NCBI RefSeq assembly: GCF_963974515.1
Contig: NZ_CAXBDD010000009.1
Coordinates: 19,449 to 83,448 of the forward strand
From: Sunxiuqinia sp963974515
GTDB lineage: Bacteria > Bacteroidota > Bacteroidia > Bacteroidales > Prolixibacteraceae
Length of the DNA: 64,000 nucleotides
Direction of reading: 5' to 3'
How positions within the stretch are numbered: position 1 is the first letter of the stretch; every line of letters starts with the position of its first letter. The notes under the pieces were generated by a model. That model was not told where the DNA came from. It did no database searches and saw nothing but the letters and a program-made list of their open reading frames with translations. This document shows, in pieces, positions 25,936 through 35,778 of the stretch. The translations under genes and the position numbers were made by a program.

Positions 25936-28900
25936 ATGAACTTTCATTACCTAAACTTAAAAAAGTCCCACCAATTTGTCCTTTCGGATGACAAAGAAGG
26001 TGTCCGGTCTCCCGGACGGCGAAAATTTGTAAAAGCAATAGGCTTGGGCGCCATCGCTTGGAATCCGGTCGTGGAGTCCGTCAGGTCTCTTTCCAAGGGG
26101 GCATTTGACATAAAACACGCAAAAAACAAACTTCAGTTTTTTCGTGGAGGCCAGCTGTGCTGGGAATTCTCCACTAAACAGTTCGAGCCAGGTTATTCTC
26201 TCCTTTATGAGAACGATGGGAATCAGCTTGAGATTCGTGCCGATTCACTCCGGTTTCCAGGAGCAGATCTCCGGTTTTCGATGGATTTGCAGGTTTTTTT
26301 CAAACAAGGCGACTGGCTCATGGACCTGGACGTGCCTGAACTCGGAATTAATCAAAGGCTTAATTTTCTCAGTTGGCTCGATGGAAATGTCCAGGCTAAA
26401 GGAAGCGTCAGCAGAGCCAGCCAGTTAGTTCAGCTAAACGATAAGGACGGTGTGCACTTGGAAGGAAAACTGAATACCACACTGGATCAGAAATGGAATC
26501 TGGGCTTCAGCGGCAGAAAAAAGGTGAGCGTGCAACTGAACAATCGGAATTACAAGACCGATCAGCTCCGCTTATCTTCAGGCGGGCACACACCGCCTGA
26601 GTTTATGAAAACGCGGGTACGGCGTGGGACCCTGCTGGAATTGGCGGATTTTCAGGGCTGGAGCCAAATGATTAAAGACGTAAAGTTAAACGGGCAGCGG
26701 GTTTTTCAGGATACTGGCGAACTCCCGGGGGTAAACATTTTCCTCTCCGACTCAAACATGCTGTGGGTATCCGGTAAAAAGGGTAAACTGGAGATCAGCG
26801 ACCAACACTTTGGACGAGCTAAGCTCCAATTCGAAAAATATTTTTACTATGCCGAGTATCCCAATTCAGGAGCTCCCCAAGTGTACCTTTCGGCAAGCTT
26901 GCCGAAAAAGGGGCAATGGTTTACGACGGCATTGGGCTCATTCAAATTTGAGCCGTCGTCTGAATTACCCGATTTCGAGGCCTACGGTGATGCCAATAGT
27001 CTAGATGGCCAGGTGATCGAGCCCCGCATGCGGGCATTTCAGTCGCATGTGGCACATGGCATCAGTCTGACTTCCGTCTTTCGGGACGCACCAACAATCC
27101 GGATTGATATGCAGGAACCGGTAAGACGAGTTAAGCGGGCAATTCTTTCCCGCAACGCAACACAACCGACGGATTCCATAGACACGCAAGGACCGGTTCG
27201 GAACGTTCCAACAATAACGGTTGCCAAACCCGGAACTCAGGAACCAATCCGAAAGGCCACCGTGGGGCAGCCTCAGCTAGACCTGCAATTTGAACAAATC
27301 CGATTTCGTCCCAAGCGGGCGCTGACAATCAGGATTCTTCGTCCGGAAGACCTGATTTTGCTTGAGTTTGAATTTCACAACTTCAACTATACCAACCGGG
27401 GGCAGTCGCCCTATCTGGAGCTGGACAACAGCAAAAAAGCAGGAGTCGTAATCGTCTATTTTACGAGCCAGCATACTTTGGAAGAAGCGTTTTTTGAGTC
27501 GAATCAGATCCCGGGAACCGGAACCAACACCGAAGTGAAATTGCCGGCCAAGCATTTGCGAGCCCGTAGAAGCCGGCTGGTGTATGAGTTACCCGCAGGT
27601 CATGGGGGATTTCCTGTTATTTTGGAAGAACTGCTCGACTGGTCAAAATTCAAATTGAAGGTTCATCCGCGAGCCTGGATTAAAATTCCACAAATTACGC
27701 GGCTCAAAACGCCCGTGTATCTGGAAGGGCGAACCCAGGCTGTTGAGGCACCAACAAGCAGCCGGTTTTTGGATTCCAACACCAAAGACTATGCAATCAA
27801 GCTGGTGCAGCACTCGAAGGTGAAAGCCAGCCAGCGCACCGTTTACGATGAAACGCAATTGGCCAAGGTGTTGCAGCCCATGGAAATGCAAACGGTGAGG
27901 CCCTCATTTAATGCAGCTGTTATCCAAAATATTAGTTGGAAGGTTGAACCCATCCCCGATTTCAATACCTCCATCGAAGCCCCGACGCTCCTTTACATTT
28001 CACCAAACCAAATCAACGATTTCTTCCACCAAAAAGAAGTTCAGTTGCGGGATATCGAGGAGCAAAAAGTGTTGGAAGGTCAGGTTATTTCGACCCAATT
28101 CCGGGTGCTGGATCCCTTGTCGACGAACAAAGGACAGGTTGCCGAATTATGGCACACAACTTTGGGGGTTCGCCTAAAGGACGGCAAAACCACCCGCACA
28201 CTGTCAAACTTTAAAACCATTCGTGCCTTATGGGCTGATGAAGCCAATGAAGATTTCCAAAAGCTGGCTGAACTGGGCAAACCTTTTATGACTTCGCTGG
28301 ATGCCAGTGATCGGCACATCCTGGTACATACCACTTCCAATTATACCATTCCCGACTATTCGCCCAAGGCGGTTCCCGTCAATAACCTGATGCTGACCAG
28401 CCTGGGAGCTTATCTTGACTGGCATGCCTTTTTTGATGTGCCGTCACCGGCCGACAATTACCTGAACATCATTGAATGGGAACACCTGGCCACCCTGGGG
28501 CGCGACCACTACGTGAAAGTCGTGCGCGAAGGTTACCTGTTTCCGTTTGGACACCGGGCTGCCTTGGTAAAAATTACAGAACGGAAGTTCCACAAGCAAA
28601 CTAAATCGGCGGTTAACCGGCAGCGCATGTACATTGTGGTGCTCGAAAAGGAGGTATTGTACTCGCGAACTGATCCGCAGAATGCATTTATTGAGTTTCC
28701 GTTTCAGGCTGTCCGCGTAAAAAATAGCACAACACCTGATATTGACAATCCGGCAGATTCGACTATCATCACGGTTCCACCGTCCGGCGGAACCCGAATG
28801 ATTAGCTTTATCAGGGCAGCTACTGGAGGAAATACAGTTTACAATTTCTATATCAATGTGGGAAACAAGGGATTTCCGTTTGATCTGCTGGTTACCGACA

Positions 28901-30801
28901 AAGAGGGCATTGATCATGCCATTCGAATGCCGCTGGCGTTTATGGAAAACCGCATTGCCCGTGACATCAACCTGATGCAGCAGGTGATTTCCAAATACAA
29001 TCCGAACAATACCGCTTACACCCAGATGGATTTTTTTGGGCAGGATGTGGCTTATGCTGAAAGCTTGGTGGATGGCGATACCGCTTTTGAAACCGAATGG
29101 CTCAATTTTGGAGCGCAAACATATCCGGCTAGTGGCGAAGCCGACCTGAAATTCCATCCGATGATGCAGGAAGCCCAGGTTTTCATCAAACAACTGGATG
29201 AAATGACCGGTGTGCGCAAGCCGACTCACATTACGCTGGAGGACGATCAAAACGCCGGTATGGTGTTTGCCAAGGTGGCTGATGCCGTAGTCGATTTTAG
29301 TGGTGGATCCGACAAGTCCGGCGGATTTTTGTCACCCAATATGGCGATCACAGCTCTGAGTAAGTTGCAGGGGCCGGTTGGTGGTGAGGTGAGTGATATG
29401 AAAGCCTTGACATTCAATCCGGAAAAGTTTTTCGAAGCGCTGGAAGAATTTCCTGTGGCCAAAATTTTCGGGGTAATTAAAATATTCGATCTGTTGCTGG
29501 GCGGACTTAACATGGATGGCGTATTTGACGGGCTGATCAACACCATTAACCAGGTAAAAAAAGAAATTGAGGAGATCAAGAATGATATTCTGTATCTGGA
29601 AAACCTGGCCAGGGAAACGAAACAAAATGTCGAGGATCAGGTGAACAACCTGAAACAGGAATTGCAGAATAAAGTGCAGGAACTGCTGGATGCCCTGAAC
29701 GGGAACATTCCCAAGATCCCAAACTTTAAGACCTATGTAACCACAGAGGCTTTTTACGCCGAATACAAATGGCAGCCGGAGTTCAAACAGAATCCGATCC
29801 AGGTAATTCCGGATATTTTGCATGTGAATGTCAGTAACCCGAATGAGGCCCTGACCATCACCACCAAGTTCGAGAAACCTTTTGACAGTTCGAAATCGGC
29901 CACAATGAATGGCTCGGCCCGCTTCAACAAGTTTGGGATCGATTTGGTTCCCTTGCTCGAAGTCAATTTCAATTACCTCGAGTTTAAAACCGGCGCTTCG
30001 GAGAAAGCGGACGTCAAAGTGGATATTGACCAGGACAAACCAATTGCCTTTAAAGGAGTGCTGAGTTTTGTCAATAACTTGCAAAACATCATTCCCAGCA
30101 CTGGCTTCTCCGATGACGGCCCTTACATCAAGCTGGAACCGACACGGGTTATTGCCGGTTTCGACATGAGCATTCCCAATGTGGAAGTGGGCATTTGTAT
30201 GATCTCCAACATCAGCCTGGGTGCTAGCGTTACACTACCGTTCACAGGAGCGCCACTAACGATTGGTTTCAACTTTTGCAAACGCGAGAATCCGTTCCTG
30301 CTCACCGTTTCGTGCTTTGGTGGCGGCGGTTTCTTCATGATGGTAACGACCTTAAAAGGATTGCAATCCATTGAGGCGGCGTTTGAGTTTGGGGCAGCCA
30401 TGTCTTTGAATGTAGGGGTTGCCTCAGGCGGCGTATCGGTCATGGGAGGTTTCTATTTCAAAATGGAGCTGGTTAATATTGAGGTGAACGGGCAAACCGA
30501 AGAAATTGCCGAATCGACCCTGACCGGCTACCTGCGGATCAACGGTCACCTTTCCATCCTTGGACTGATCACCGTTTCGCTCGAATTCTATCTCGCATTC
30601 ACCGCCGTATTCAGTGGCGACAAGGTTGAAAAGCTGGAAGGCCTGGCTACGCTGAAAGTGAAAGTAGAAGTGCTGTTCTTTAGCAAAACCGTTTCGGTTA
30701 CCGTGCGCCGCGAACTGAAGGGCGCTGATGCCGATCCGAAGTTTATTGAAATGATTGACCAGGATGACTGGCAGGAATACTGTCTGGCTTTTGCAAGTTA
30801 A
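25936..30801 (+). CDS. very large protein of unknown function, Tat-like N-terminus
   Basis: Not assigned to a known family. The 1621-aa protein starts at an ATG (MNFHYLNLKK); an in-frame TTG ten codons earlier is less likely. Residues 28-42 read RRKFVKAIGLGAIAW, a twin-arginine-like motif with a short hydrophobic stretch. Around 390-450 the text QEPVRRV, QGPVRNV and QEPIRKA recurs about every 30 residues. Residues about 1195-1255 are a charged helical segment, probably coiled coil, preceded by a Gly-rich region. The last 350 residues are beta-rich and glycine-rich (FGGGGFFMMVTT, GVASGGVSVMGGFYF), ending DDWQEYCLAFAS. The neighbour gene at 30826 begins 24 bases after its stop and is likely co-transcribed. 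Transposase remnants adjoin its 5' side. Secretion or a surface role is possible but not shown. Confidence 0.75.
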   Translation: MNFHYLNLKKSHQFVLSDDKEGVRSPGRRKFVKAIGLGAIAWNPVVESVRSLSKGAFDIKHAKNKLQFFRGGQLCWEFSTKQFEPGYSLLYENDGNQLEIRADSLRFPGADLRFSMDLQVFFKQGDWLMDLDVPELGINQRLNFLSWLDGNVQAKGSVSRASQLVQLNDKDGVHLEGKLNTTLDQKWNLGFSGRKKVSVQLNNRNYKTDQLRLSSGGHTPPEFMKTRVRRGTLLELADFQGWSQMIKDVKLNGQRVFQDTGELPGVNIFLSDSNMLWVSGKKGKLEISDQHFGRAKLQFEKYFYYAEYPNSGAPQVYLSASLPKKGQWFTTALGSFKFEPSSELPDFEAYGDANSLDGQVIEPRMRAFQSHVAHGISLTSVFRDAPTIRIDMQEPVRRVKRAILSRNATQPTDSIDTQGPVRNVPTITVAKPGTQEPIRKATVGQPQLDLQFEQIRFRPKRALTIRILRPEDLILLEFEFHNFNYTNRGQSPYLELDNSKKAGVVIVYFTSQHTLEEAFFESNQIPGTGTNTEVKLPAKHLRARRSRLVYELPAGHGGFPVILEELLDWSKFKLKVHPRAWIKIPQITRLKTPVYLEGRTQAVEAPTSSRFLDSNTKDYAIKLVQHSKVKASQRTVYDETQLAKVLQPMEMQTVRPSFNAAVIQNISWKVEPIPDFNTSIEAPTLLYISPNQINDFFHQKEVQLRDIEEQKVLEGQVISTQFRVLDPLSTNKGQVAELWHTTLGVRLKDGKTTRTLSNFKTIRALWADEANEDFQKLAELGKPFMTSLDASDRHILVHTTSNYTIPDYSPKAVPVNNLMLTSLGAYLDWHAFFDVPSPADNYLNIIEWEHLATLGRDHYVKVVREGYLFPFGHRAALVKITERKFHKQTKSAVNRQRMYIVVLEKEVLYSRTDPQNAFIEFPFQAVRVKNSTTPDIDNPADSTIITVPPSGGTRMISFIRAATGGNTVYNFYINVGNKGFPFDLLVTDKEGIDHAIRMPLAFMENRIARDINLMQQVISKYNPNNTAYTQMDFFGQDVAYAESLVDGDTAFETEWLNFGAQTYPASGEADLKFHPMMQEAQVFIKQLDEMTGVRKPTHITLEDDQNAGMVFAKVADAVVDFSGGSDKSGGFLSPNMAITALSKLQGPVGGEVSDMKALTFNPEKFFEALEEFPVAKIFGVIKIFDLLLGGLNMDGVFDGLINTINQVKKEIEEIKNDILYLENLARETKQNVEDQVNNLKQELQNKVQELLDALNGNIPKIPNFKTYVTTEAFYAEYKWQPEFKQNPIQVIPDILHVNVSNPNEALTITTKFEKPFDSSKSATMNGSARFNKFGIDLVPLLEVNFNYLEFKTGASEKADVKVDIDQDKPIAFKGVLSFVNNLQNIIPSTGFSDDGPYIKLEPTRVIAGFDMSIPNVEVGICMISNISLGASVTLPFTGAPLTIGFNFCKRENPFLLTVSCFGGGGFFMMVTTLKGLQSIEAAFEFGAAMSLNVGVASGGVSVMGGFYFKMELVNIEVNGQTEEIAESTLTGYLRINGHLSILGLITVSLEFYLAFTAVFSGDKVEKLEGLATLKVKVEVLFFSKTVSVTVRRELKGADADPKFIEMIDQDDWQEYCLAFAS

Positions 30802-30825
30802 ATTGAATTCAGAAAATCAAACGAT

Positions 30826-33800
30826 ATGCCACAAGAAATTATATTTACCACGTTACCTCATCAGCGAACCACGGTTGAGGGCAAAGAAATATTGAAACTT
30901 TCTGTGTTTGTTTCCATCAAACTAAACACGCCAAGCGACACCACGCTCTCCCAGTTTGAAGACATTTTGGACTGGCCGCAAAAAGTGTTGAATGCTGATT
31001 TTAAGTTCCGTTTGCAAAACGGTACCGTGCTCGATCCGGCCATGCTTGACGGACCGATCGATCCGGAACTTTTTCAGCATATTTTTCACCCGGATGTCAA
31101 GGTCGATGATTTTAAAGAGGAAGAGAACCTGGTGGAAAAACGCATCCATTCGTTTCCGTCCAAACACATTCAGGATTTTATAATCCAGTCGTATAAACAG
31201 GAAGCGATTGTTGAGCCCAGGAAGCGGGTGACACCCGAAAAGTTTGTGGATGAAACCAACCTTGGTGCGATTTCGCGGATGAAACTGAATTTGCAGGCCG
31301 TTCAACAGGCTGTTCAGCCGAGCCGGACGACAAAAATACAGGCGTCACGAATGATGTTTAAGCAAACCGATGAGGATCAAACGATCCAACGGGTGTTGCA
31401 GCAGGATAAATTCAAGCGGTTTGAGTTACAAATGAACCCGAAGGACGATTTCACTCAGTTGCGGCAGTTTCACCAGGTTGACCGGGTGCGGACCAAGCCC
31501 AAGCTGGAGTTGCAAAAACCTTCATTCGAATTTCATGACATCTTGGCGGTGGTTAACAGTTATCCGCAGATCATGCGGAAGCTGGCCATCGTGCTTGATT
31601 TCACCATTCCTTATGATTCAGCGATCCCAAACAAGGGCACCATTCAGCTGGTGCCCAACGCCTTGGTTTTTGACGAGCCGGGAACGACCGTTTCGACGCC
31701 GGCAACCGCTTATGAAATCACAAAGACCGGCTTTTACATTGGCGATAAAAACAATGCAATTTTCAAGCAGGGATTTGTCAAAATAAATACCAACGAGTTT
31801 TCGGTAATCCAGGTTGATGCCGACGGGGCGGCGCTAAAAACTTCAAATATGGCCGAAAACAAGGTGCAGCAAATCGCCCGTTTTTATGAACTCCGGTCTG
31901 AATTGCGCGTGAGTAATAATTTTAGGTTGAAGGAAATGGACGAGGTCGAACCTCCCGAAGAGGAGGGTCTGCCGGCCATGCGTTCGGCGGGGATTGCCGT
32001 TACCAAAAACGGGATGGCGGAATATTTGTATTCCCAGGTGCAGAGCAACCTGCAACTGAAGCAAAACTTTGTAACCACTTCGCCCATGATGATGCAAATT
32101 CAACCCAAACTGCAAACCGAAGGCGAAACGGTTCAAATGACCCAATTGCAAGTGAAACAACCCAGCCAGGTGCTTTATTCCAACGATGTTATTCAGGCAT
32201 ACCAGATGGATATTGCCTATGAAGATGAACCTGACACCTGGTATTCGCTGCACCAGCGGCACGATTCCTACACTTGGTTTGACGAACAAAACATCCCGCA
32301 TCCGATTGAAGGGATTGAACCTGATGAGGGTTTTATCCAGCTGGGAATTACCGAAGACCCTGATGATCCCGATGATGTGTTTATCCCGGAAACGCTGGCC
32401 CGCTGGGAAGGCTGGAGTCTGTCGGTTAGAAAGCCGGGCTACGCCATCAACGAGTCGGACGACTACGAACTGAAGCCGGGTGAAGAAACTAAGCGAGACT
32501 TTGTGTATAAAAATAAAACCGACGAAGCTCGGAAATACGCATTTAATACCGATGTAGAATTCCGGATCAATGCGCAGTCCAAGATTGTGCCGGGTACCTT
32601 ACCAAAACTTCGGTACGGAAAAGATTACCGGGTCCGCATCCGGTCGGTGGATCTGGCCGGAAACAGCGTCCCGCTCGGGAGTCAGCCCGAAACCCCCAAC
32701 CTGACGATCCGCAGCAATATCCGCTATTTGCGGTACGATCCCCTGGCTAGCCCGATTGTTTTGGTCGGCAACGAGCTGAAAGATGGCGAGTTTCTGGAAA
32801 GCATGGTTATTCGTTCCAATTTCGACCAGTCGGTGGCCGATTATGAAAGCGCTCATCCGGTGGATGGGAAAACACTGGACGACTACTCGCTGCGTTACTT
32901 GCTGCCACCCAAAAACAGCCAATTGATGGCAGAAACCCATGGCATGTTTGAGAATGCGTTTGGCAATCCGCAACAGGCACAGGAAATTTACAGCATCATC
33001 ACCAGTCACGAGGAATTGTATCAGCAGGATGAAAAGAACAAGGAAAAAGTATACCAACCCAACGAGGTCGAAATTATTTATTTGCCTGATCCAATGGCTG
33101 CGGGTGTTGCTCTTTTTCTTTCTGAAGGTTACGAATATACCCACTCCCAGGACTTTGCTCCCCGTATGTTTAGCTTTTTCAGCAACGCGGAAATTCAGCC
33201 TGGCGACACGGATTCCGTACCCCGGCCGGAAGACTGGTACAACGCCGGCCACATCCGGATCCGACTGGAAGAAGGTGAACAGCAGGATGTTCAGTGGAGC
33301 GCTTCAGACCGTCAGCTCACGGTCTTCATGCCGAAAGGCCTGCGAACAAAAATCCGCTTCAGTACATTTTGGCGCGAATCGGATTTGAAAGAGCTGGCCG
33401 CCATCTGGCAGTTGGTGAAAGATGAGTCACCCGGAAACTTGTCCGAGTTGACCGATCTGGCGTTTACGGGCCAGCATTGGATGGTAAGTCCTTCTCGCGA
33501 GATGGAGCTGGTGCATGCGCTGCAACAGCCGCTGGAAGAACCCGTAATAGAGCAATTACTGCCCGACCGCGATTTTAACGATACCTTCGCCAACATCAAC
33601 ATTCGTTACAAAGTGCACGGCGAAAGCACCGAAAAGGTAGAACTGCAATCGCGGTGGACCGAGCCGATGGACGATGGTATTTCGGTTACGATCAAGGAGA
33701 AACAGGGGCGTAACAGCATCGCCGATATTGTGGTCAATTACCAGGATGACGTGATTACCAAGGGAACGACTCCCCAGCCGGCCGTCTTAATTCAGCCGCA

Positions 33801-35235
33801 AATTCAAAATTTACAGATCATGCCCATCAAGAAATTCCAGATGCGCACGCCGGTGGAGTTTGAAGCGGATCCGCAGCCTCAATCCCGAAAGATCAGTGCC
33901 ATCTACAAGGCTCAGGCGGTTTCGTTTCAGAACTTGGAGCAACAAAGGAAAGTCGCCCCCAAAACCTTAGTCAACCAAGTGAAGTTTGACGTACAGGAGT
34001 TGAAGTTTCCGGTATTCAAAGCGATAAAATTGCGGATTAAGCCGCTCATGCAGCAGTTTGGCGACACCAAACACCGGTGGGTGGACTACAAACTGGTGGC
34101 TGCTTCGCGTTACCGCGAATATTTCGGAAAAATACTCGCGGCTGATTCCGGTTTGACCACCACACGTGAAAGCGAATGGAAAGAAAAGCATAATATCCCA
34201 AGTTCGGCACGGCCCAAAGCGCCCGAAATTGACTACCTCATCCCAACCTTCGAGTGGCGCAAAACCCAGTCGGACGATGCGATTCGCCACCAACGAGTCG
34301 GTGGCGGAATACGTATTTTTCTGAAACGACCTTGGTTTTCATCGGGCGATGATGAAATGCTGGCCGTCATTTTGCCCGACAGTAAAGCCAATTTAAACCG
34401 GCTGACTTTGCTATCGCCCGGCTATTCGGACTATTATACCAACTGGGGGATCGATCCACTACTTTATTCAGTACAGCCAGCTGGTTTTTCTCCGCAACCC
34501 GCTGATTTCAGGATGAATCCTGTGATCGATGAAGAGTTACAATATCCGGGCAGGGGATCGGCAAAAGCCAAAGCCGTAGCCTATCCGGTTCATTTCGACG
34601 AGGACCGGCAGACCTGGTTCTGCGACTTAAACATTAACCCCGGAAGCATGTATTTCCCATTTGTCAAACTGATTTTAGCCCGCTATCAGCCCTACTCCGT
34701 ACGCAAGGAGGAAGAAGATGTTTGCCTGTCGCCGGTGGTTGCAGCCAGTTTTACCCAGCTAATGCCGGATCGCCAAACAACCGTTAGGTTTAAACGCGAC
34801 GATGTCAATTCCAGGTTTACAGTAACCGTGGAGGGTACGATTTACAACGAACGCCTTGCGGCGTATGGCAATTACAACTTTCTGCGAATCAGTTTCCTGG
34901 ACAATAAAATGGCGCAACCCATTTACGGAACAGTCAGCGATGGCTCCAACGAGAAGGACCTGACCGACAGAGGCGTGGAAATCAAAATCAGCCAACGCAA
35001 TATTGAGAATAACCGGTATTCGATCAGTAATGAGTTTCGCTTGCCGCGAGGATACAAAAGGTCGCCATTCCAGATCATTATCGAAGAGTACGAACGTGGA
35101 CCGAATAAGATCAGCGGACTGGACAATGCCTACAAAGACCGTCTGGAACAGTCGGAGGAAACCGACCGACTGATCTATGCCGATGTGTTTAATGTCAATG
35201 CAACCGGGGCGGCATCAAACGATTTGAAATTGTAA
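30826..35235 (+). CDS. very large protein of unknown function, partner of the 25936 gene
   Basis: Not assigned to a known family. The 1469-aa protein starts MPQEIIFTTLPHQRTT with no signal peptide or transmembrane segment, so it is probably cytoplasmic unless moved by a dedicated system. It is rich in Gln, charged residues and beta-type sequence, with many Pro-flanked segments. Recognisable but unnamed blocks are RYGKDYRVRIRSVDLAGNSV (about 600-620), SSGDDEMLAVILPDS (about 1170-1184) and, near the C-terminus, YFPFVKLILARYQPYSV followed by LSPVVAASFTQLMPDR. The RSVDLAGNSV-type block resembles fibronectin-like repeats. It lies 24 bases after the 1621-aa gene, suggesting co-expression and joint function. 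No protease, nuclease, helicase or kinase motif was seen. Confidence 0.75.
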   Translation: MPQEIIFTTLPHQRTTVEGKEILKLSVFVSIKLNTPSDTTLSQFEDILDWPQKVLNADFKFRLQNGTVLDPAMLDGPIDPELFQHIFHPDVKVDDFKEEENLVEKRIHSFPSKHIQDFIIQSYKQEAIVEPRKRVTPEKFVDETNLGAISRMKLNLQAVQQAVQPSRTTKIQASRMMFKQTDEDQTIQRVLQQDKFKRFELQMNPKDDFTQLRQFHQVDRVRTKPKLELQKPSFEFHDILAVVNSYPQIMRKLAIVLDFTIPYDSAIPNKGTIQLVPNALVFDEPGTTVSTPATAYEITKTGFYIGDKNNAIFKQGFVKINTNEFSVIQVDADGAALKTSNMAENKVQQIARFYELRSELRVSNNFRLKEMDEVEPPEEEGLPAMRSAGIAVTKNGMAEYLYSQVQSNLQLKQNFVTTSPMMMQIQPKLQTEGETVQMTQLQVKQPSQVLYSNDVIQAYQMDIAYEDEPDTWYSLHQRHDSYTWFDEQNIPHPIEGIEPDEGFIQLGITEDPDDPDDVFIPETLARWEGWSLSVRKPGYAINESDDYELKPGEETKRDFVYKNKTDEARKYAFNTDVEFRINAQSKIVPGTLPKLRYGKDYRVRIRSVDLAGNSVPLGSQPETPNLTIRSNIRYLRYDPLASPIVLVGNELKDGEFLESMVIRSNFDQSVADYESAHPVDGKTLDDYSLRYLLPPKNSQLMAETHGMFENAFGNPQQAQEIYSIITSHEELYQQDEKNKEKVYQPNEVEIIYLPDPMAAGVALFLSEGYEYTHSQDFAPRMFSFFSNAEIQPGDTDSVPRPEDWYNAGHIRIRLEEGEQQDVQWSASDRQLTVFMPKGLRTKIRFSTFWRESDLKELAAIWQLVKDESPGNLSELTDLAFTGQHWMVSPSREMELVHALQQPLEEPVIEQLLPDRDFNDTFANINIRYKVHGESTEKVELQSRWTEPMDDGISVTIKEKQGRNSIADIVVNYQDDVITKGTTPQPAVLIQPQIQNLQIMPIKKFQMRTPVEFEADPQPQSRKISAIYKAQAVSFQNLEQQRKVAPKTLVNQVKFDVQELKFPVFKAIKLRIKPLMQQFGDTKHRWVDYKLVAASRYREYFGKILAADSGLTTTRESEWKEKHNIPSSARPKAPEIDYLIPTFEWRKTQSDDAIRHQRVGGGIRIFLKRPWFSSGDDEMLAVILPDSKANLNRLTLLSPGYSDYYTNWGIDPLLYSVQPAGFSPQPADFRMNPVIDEELQYPGRGSAKAKAVAYPVHFDEDRQTWFCDLNINPGSMYFPFVKLILARYQPYSVRKEEEDVCLSPVVAASFTQLMPDRQTTVRFKRDDVNSRFTVTVEGTIYNERLAAYGNYNFLRISFLDNKMAQPIYGTVSDGSNEKDLTDRGVEIKISQRNIENNRYSISNEFRLPRGYKRSPFQIIIEEYERGPNKISGLDNAYKDRLEQSEETDRLIYADVFNVNATGAASNDLKL

Positions 35236-35251
35236 CTTTTCACCGAAACAA

Positions 35252-35298
35252 AGAAAGGGGCCGGTCGAATGTGTTCAATCCTATGACCGGCCCTTTCT
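35252..35298. terminator. hairpin after the two large genes
   Basis: AGAAAGGGGCCGGTC pairs with GACCGGCCCTTTCT with one bulged G and an 18-base loop. There is only a short pyrimidine tail, so termination is inferred from position, 17 bases after the stop codon. Confidence 0.7.
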
Positions 35299-35493
35299 GT
35301 GCTATTCTCGGCGTCATTCGGTTCTTGCTGAATAAAGACGAACAACATCGACCACTCGGCCATAAATGCTCCCGTATTCCAGCAGGCAAACCCCAAATAT
35401 TTAAGGTTGGGCGTGGGTTTTTCCGCATGAAGTGAGAACTCTGCCAGCTGAGGCGAAAATTCCTTTAGCCTGGAAAGTCAAATGTCATAGGCG

Positions 35494-35555
35494 GGAGCGC
35501 AAGCTCCATTAGTCAAGGGATGAATGCCATCGGACGAGGTCTGGGCTCTGCCCGG
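35494..35555 (+). other. two tandem GC-rich hairpins
   Basis: GGAGC-GCAA-GCTCC (35494-35507, a GNRA tetraloop) is followed by TTAGTCAAGGGATGAATGCC and then CTGGGC-TCT-GCCCGG (35541-35555). This looks like a folded RNA or an element end. It recalls right ends of IS200/IS605-type elements, but no transposase or TnpB frame is adjacent. Confidence 0.35.
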
Positions 35556-35778
35556 CATAACGCGATTAGTTTCGTGCAATGAGCTTTCAAAATAGAAACA
35601 TGGCTCAGTAATATTCGTATAAATTATTGAAATCAAGTTTATTAAACAAGGCTGTTGACGTCTTGTGCCATGAACCGTGTTCATACCCTTTAAGCAGGGG
35701 ATATTCCTGAAAAAAGCCGTCTAAAATTACTTTTCACAAGCCTTGTTTGCTTATTCATTTCAAATAAAACCAAAAGTT

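Larger units (their letters stand above)
35236..35778. other. gene-free region with structured DNA
   Basis: About 540 bases with no supported gene. It contains the strong hairpin at 35252, two small GC-rich hairpins at 35494 and 35541, and then AT-rich sequence leading to the tonB-like gene. Confidence 0.5.

Noticed and set aside
28444..29250. 268-codon open frame on the minus strand inside the first giant gene
   Set aside because: It is the antisense shadow of a long coding frame, with no family resemblance and Ile/His/Phe-rich text typical of shadows.
29332..30084. 250-codon minus-strand open frame in the same gene
   Set aside because: Same reason; no start context or neighbour supports it.
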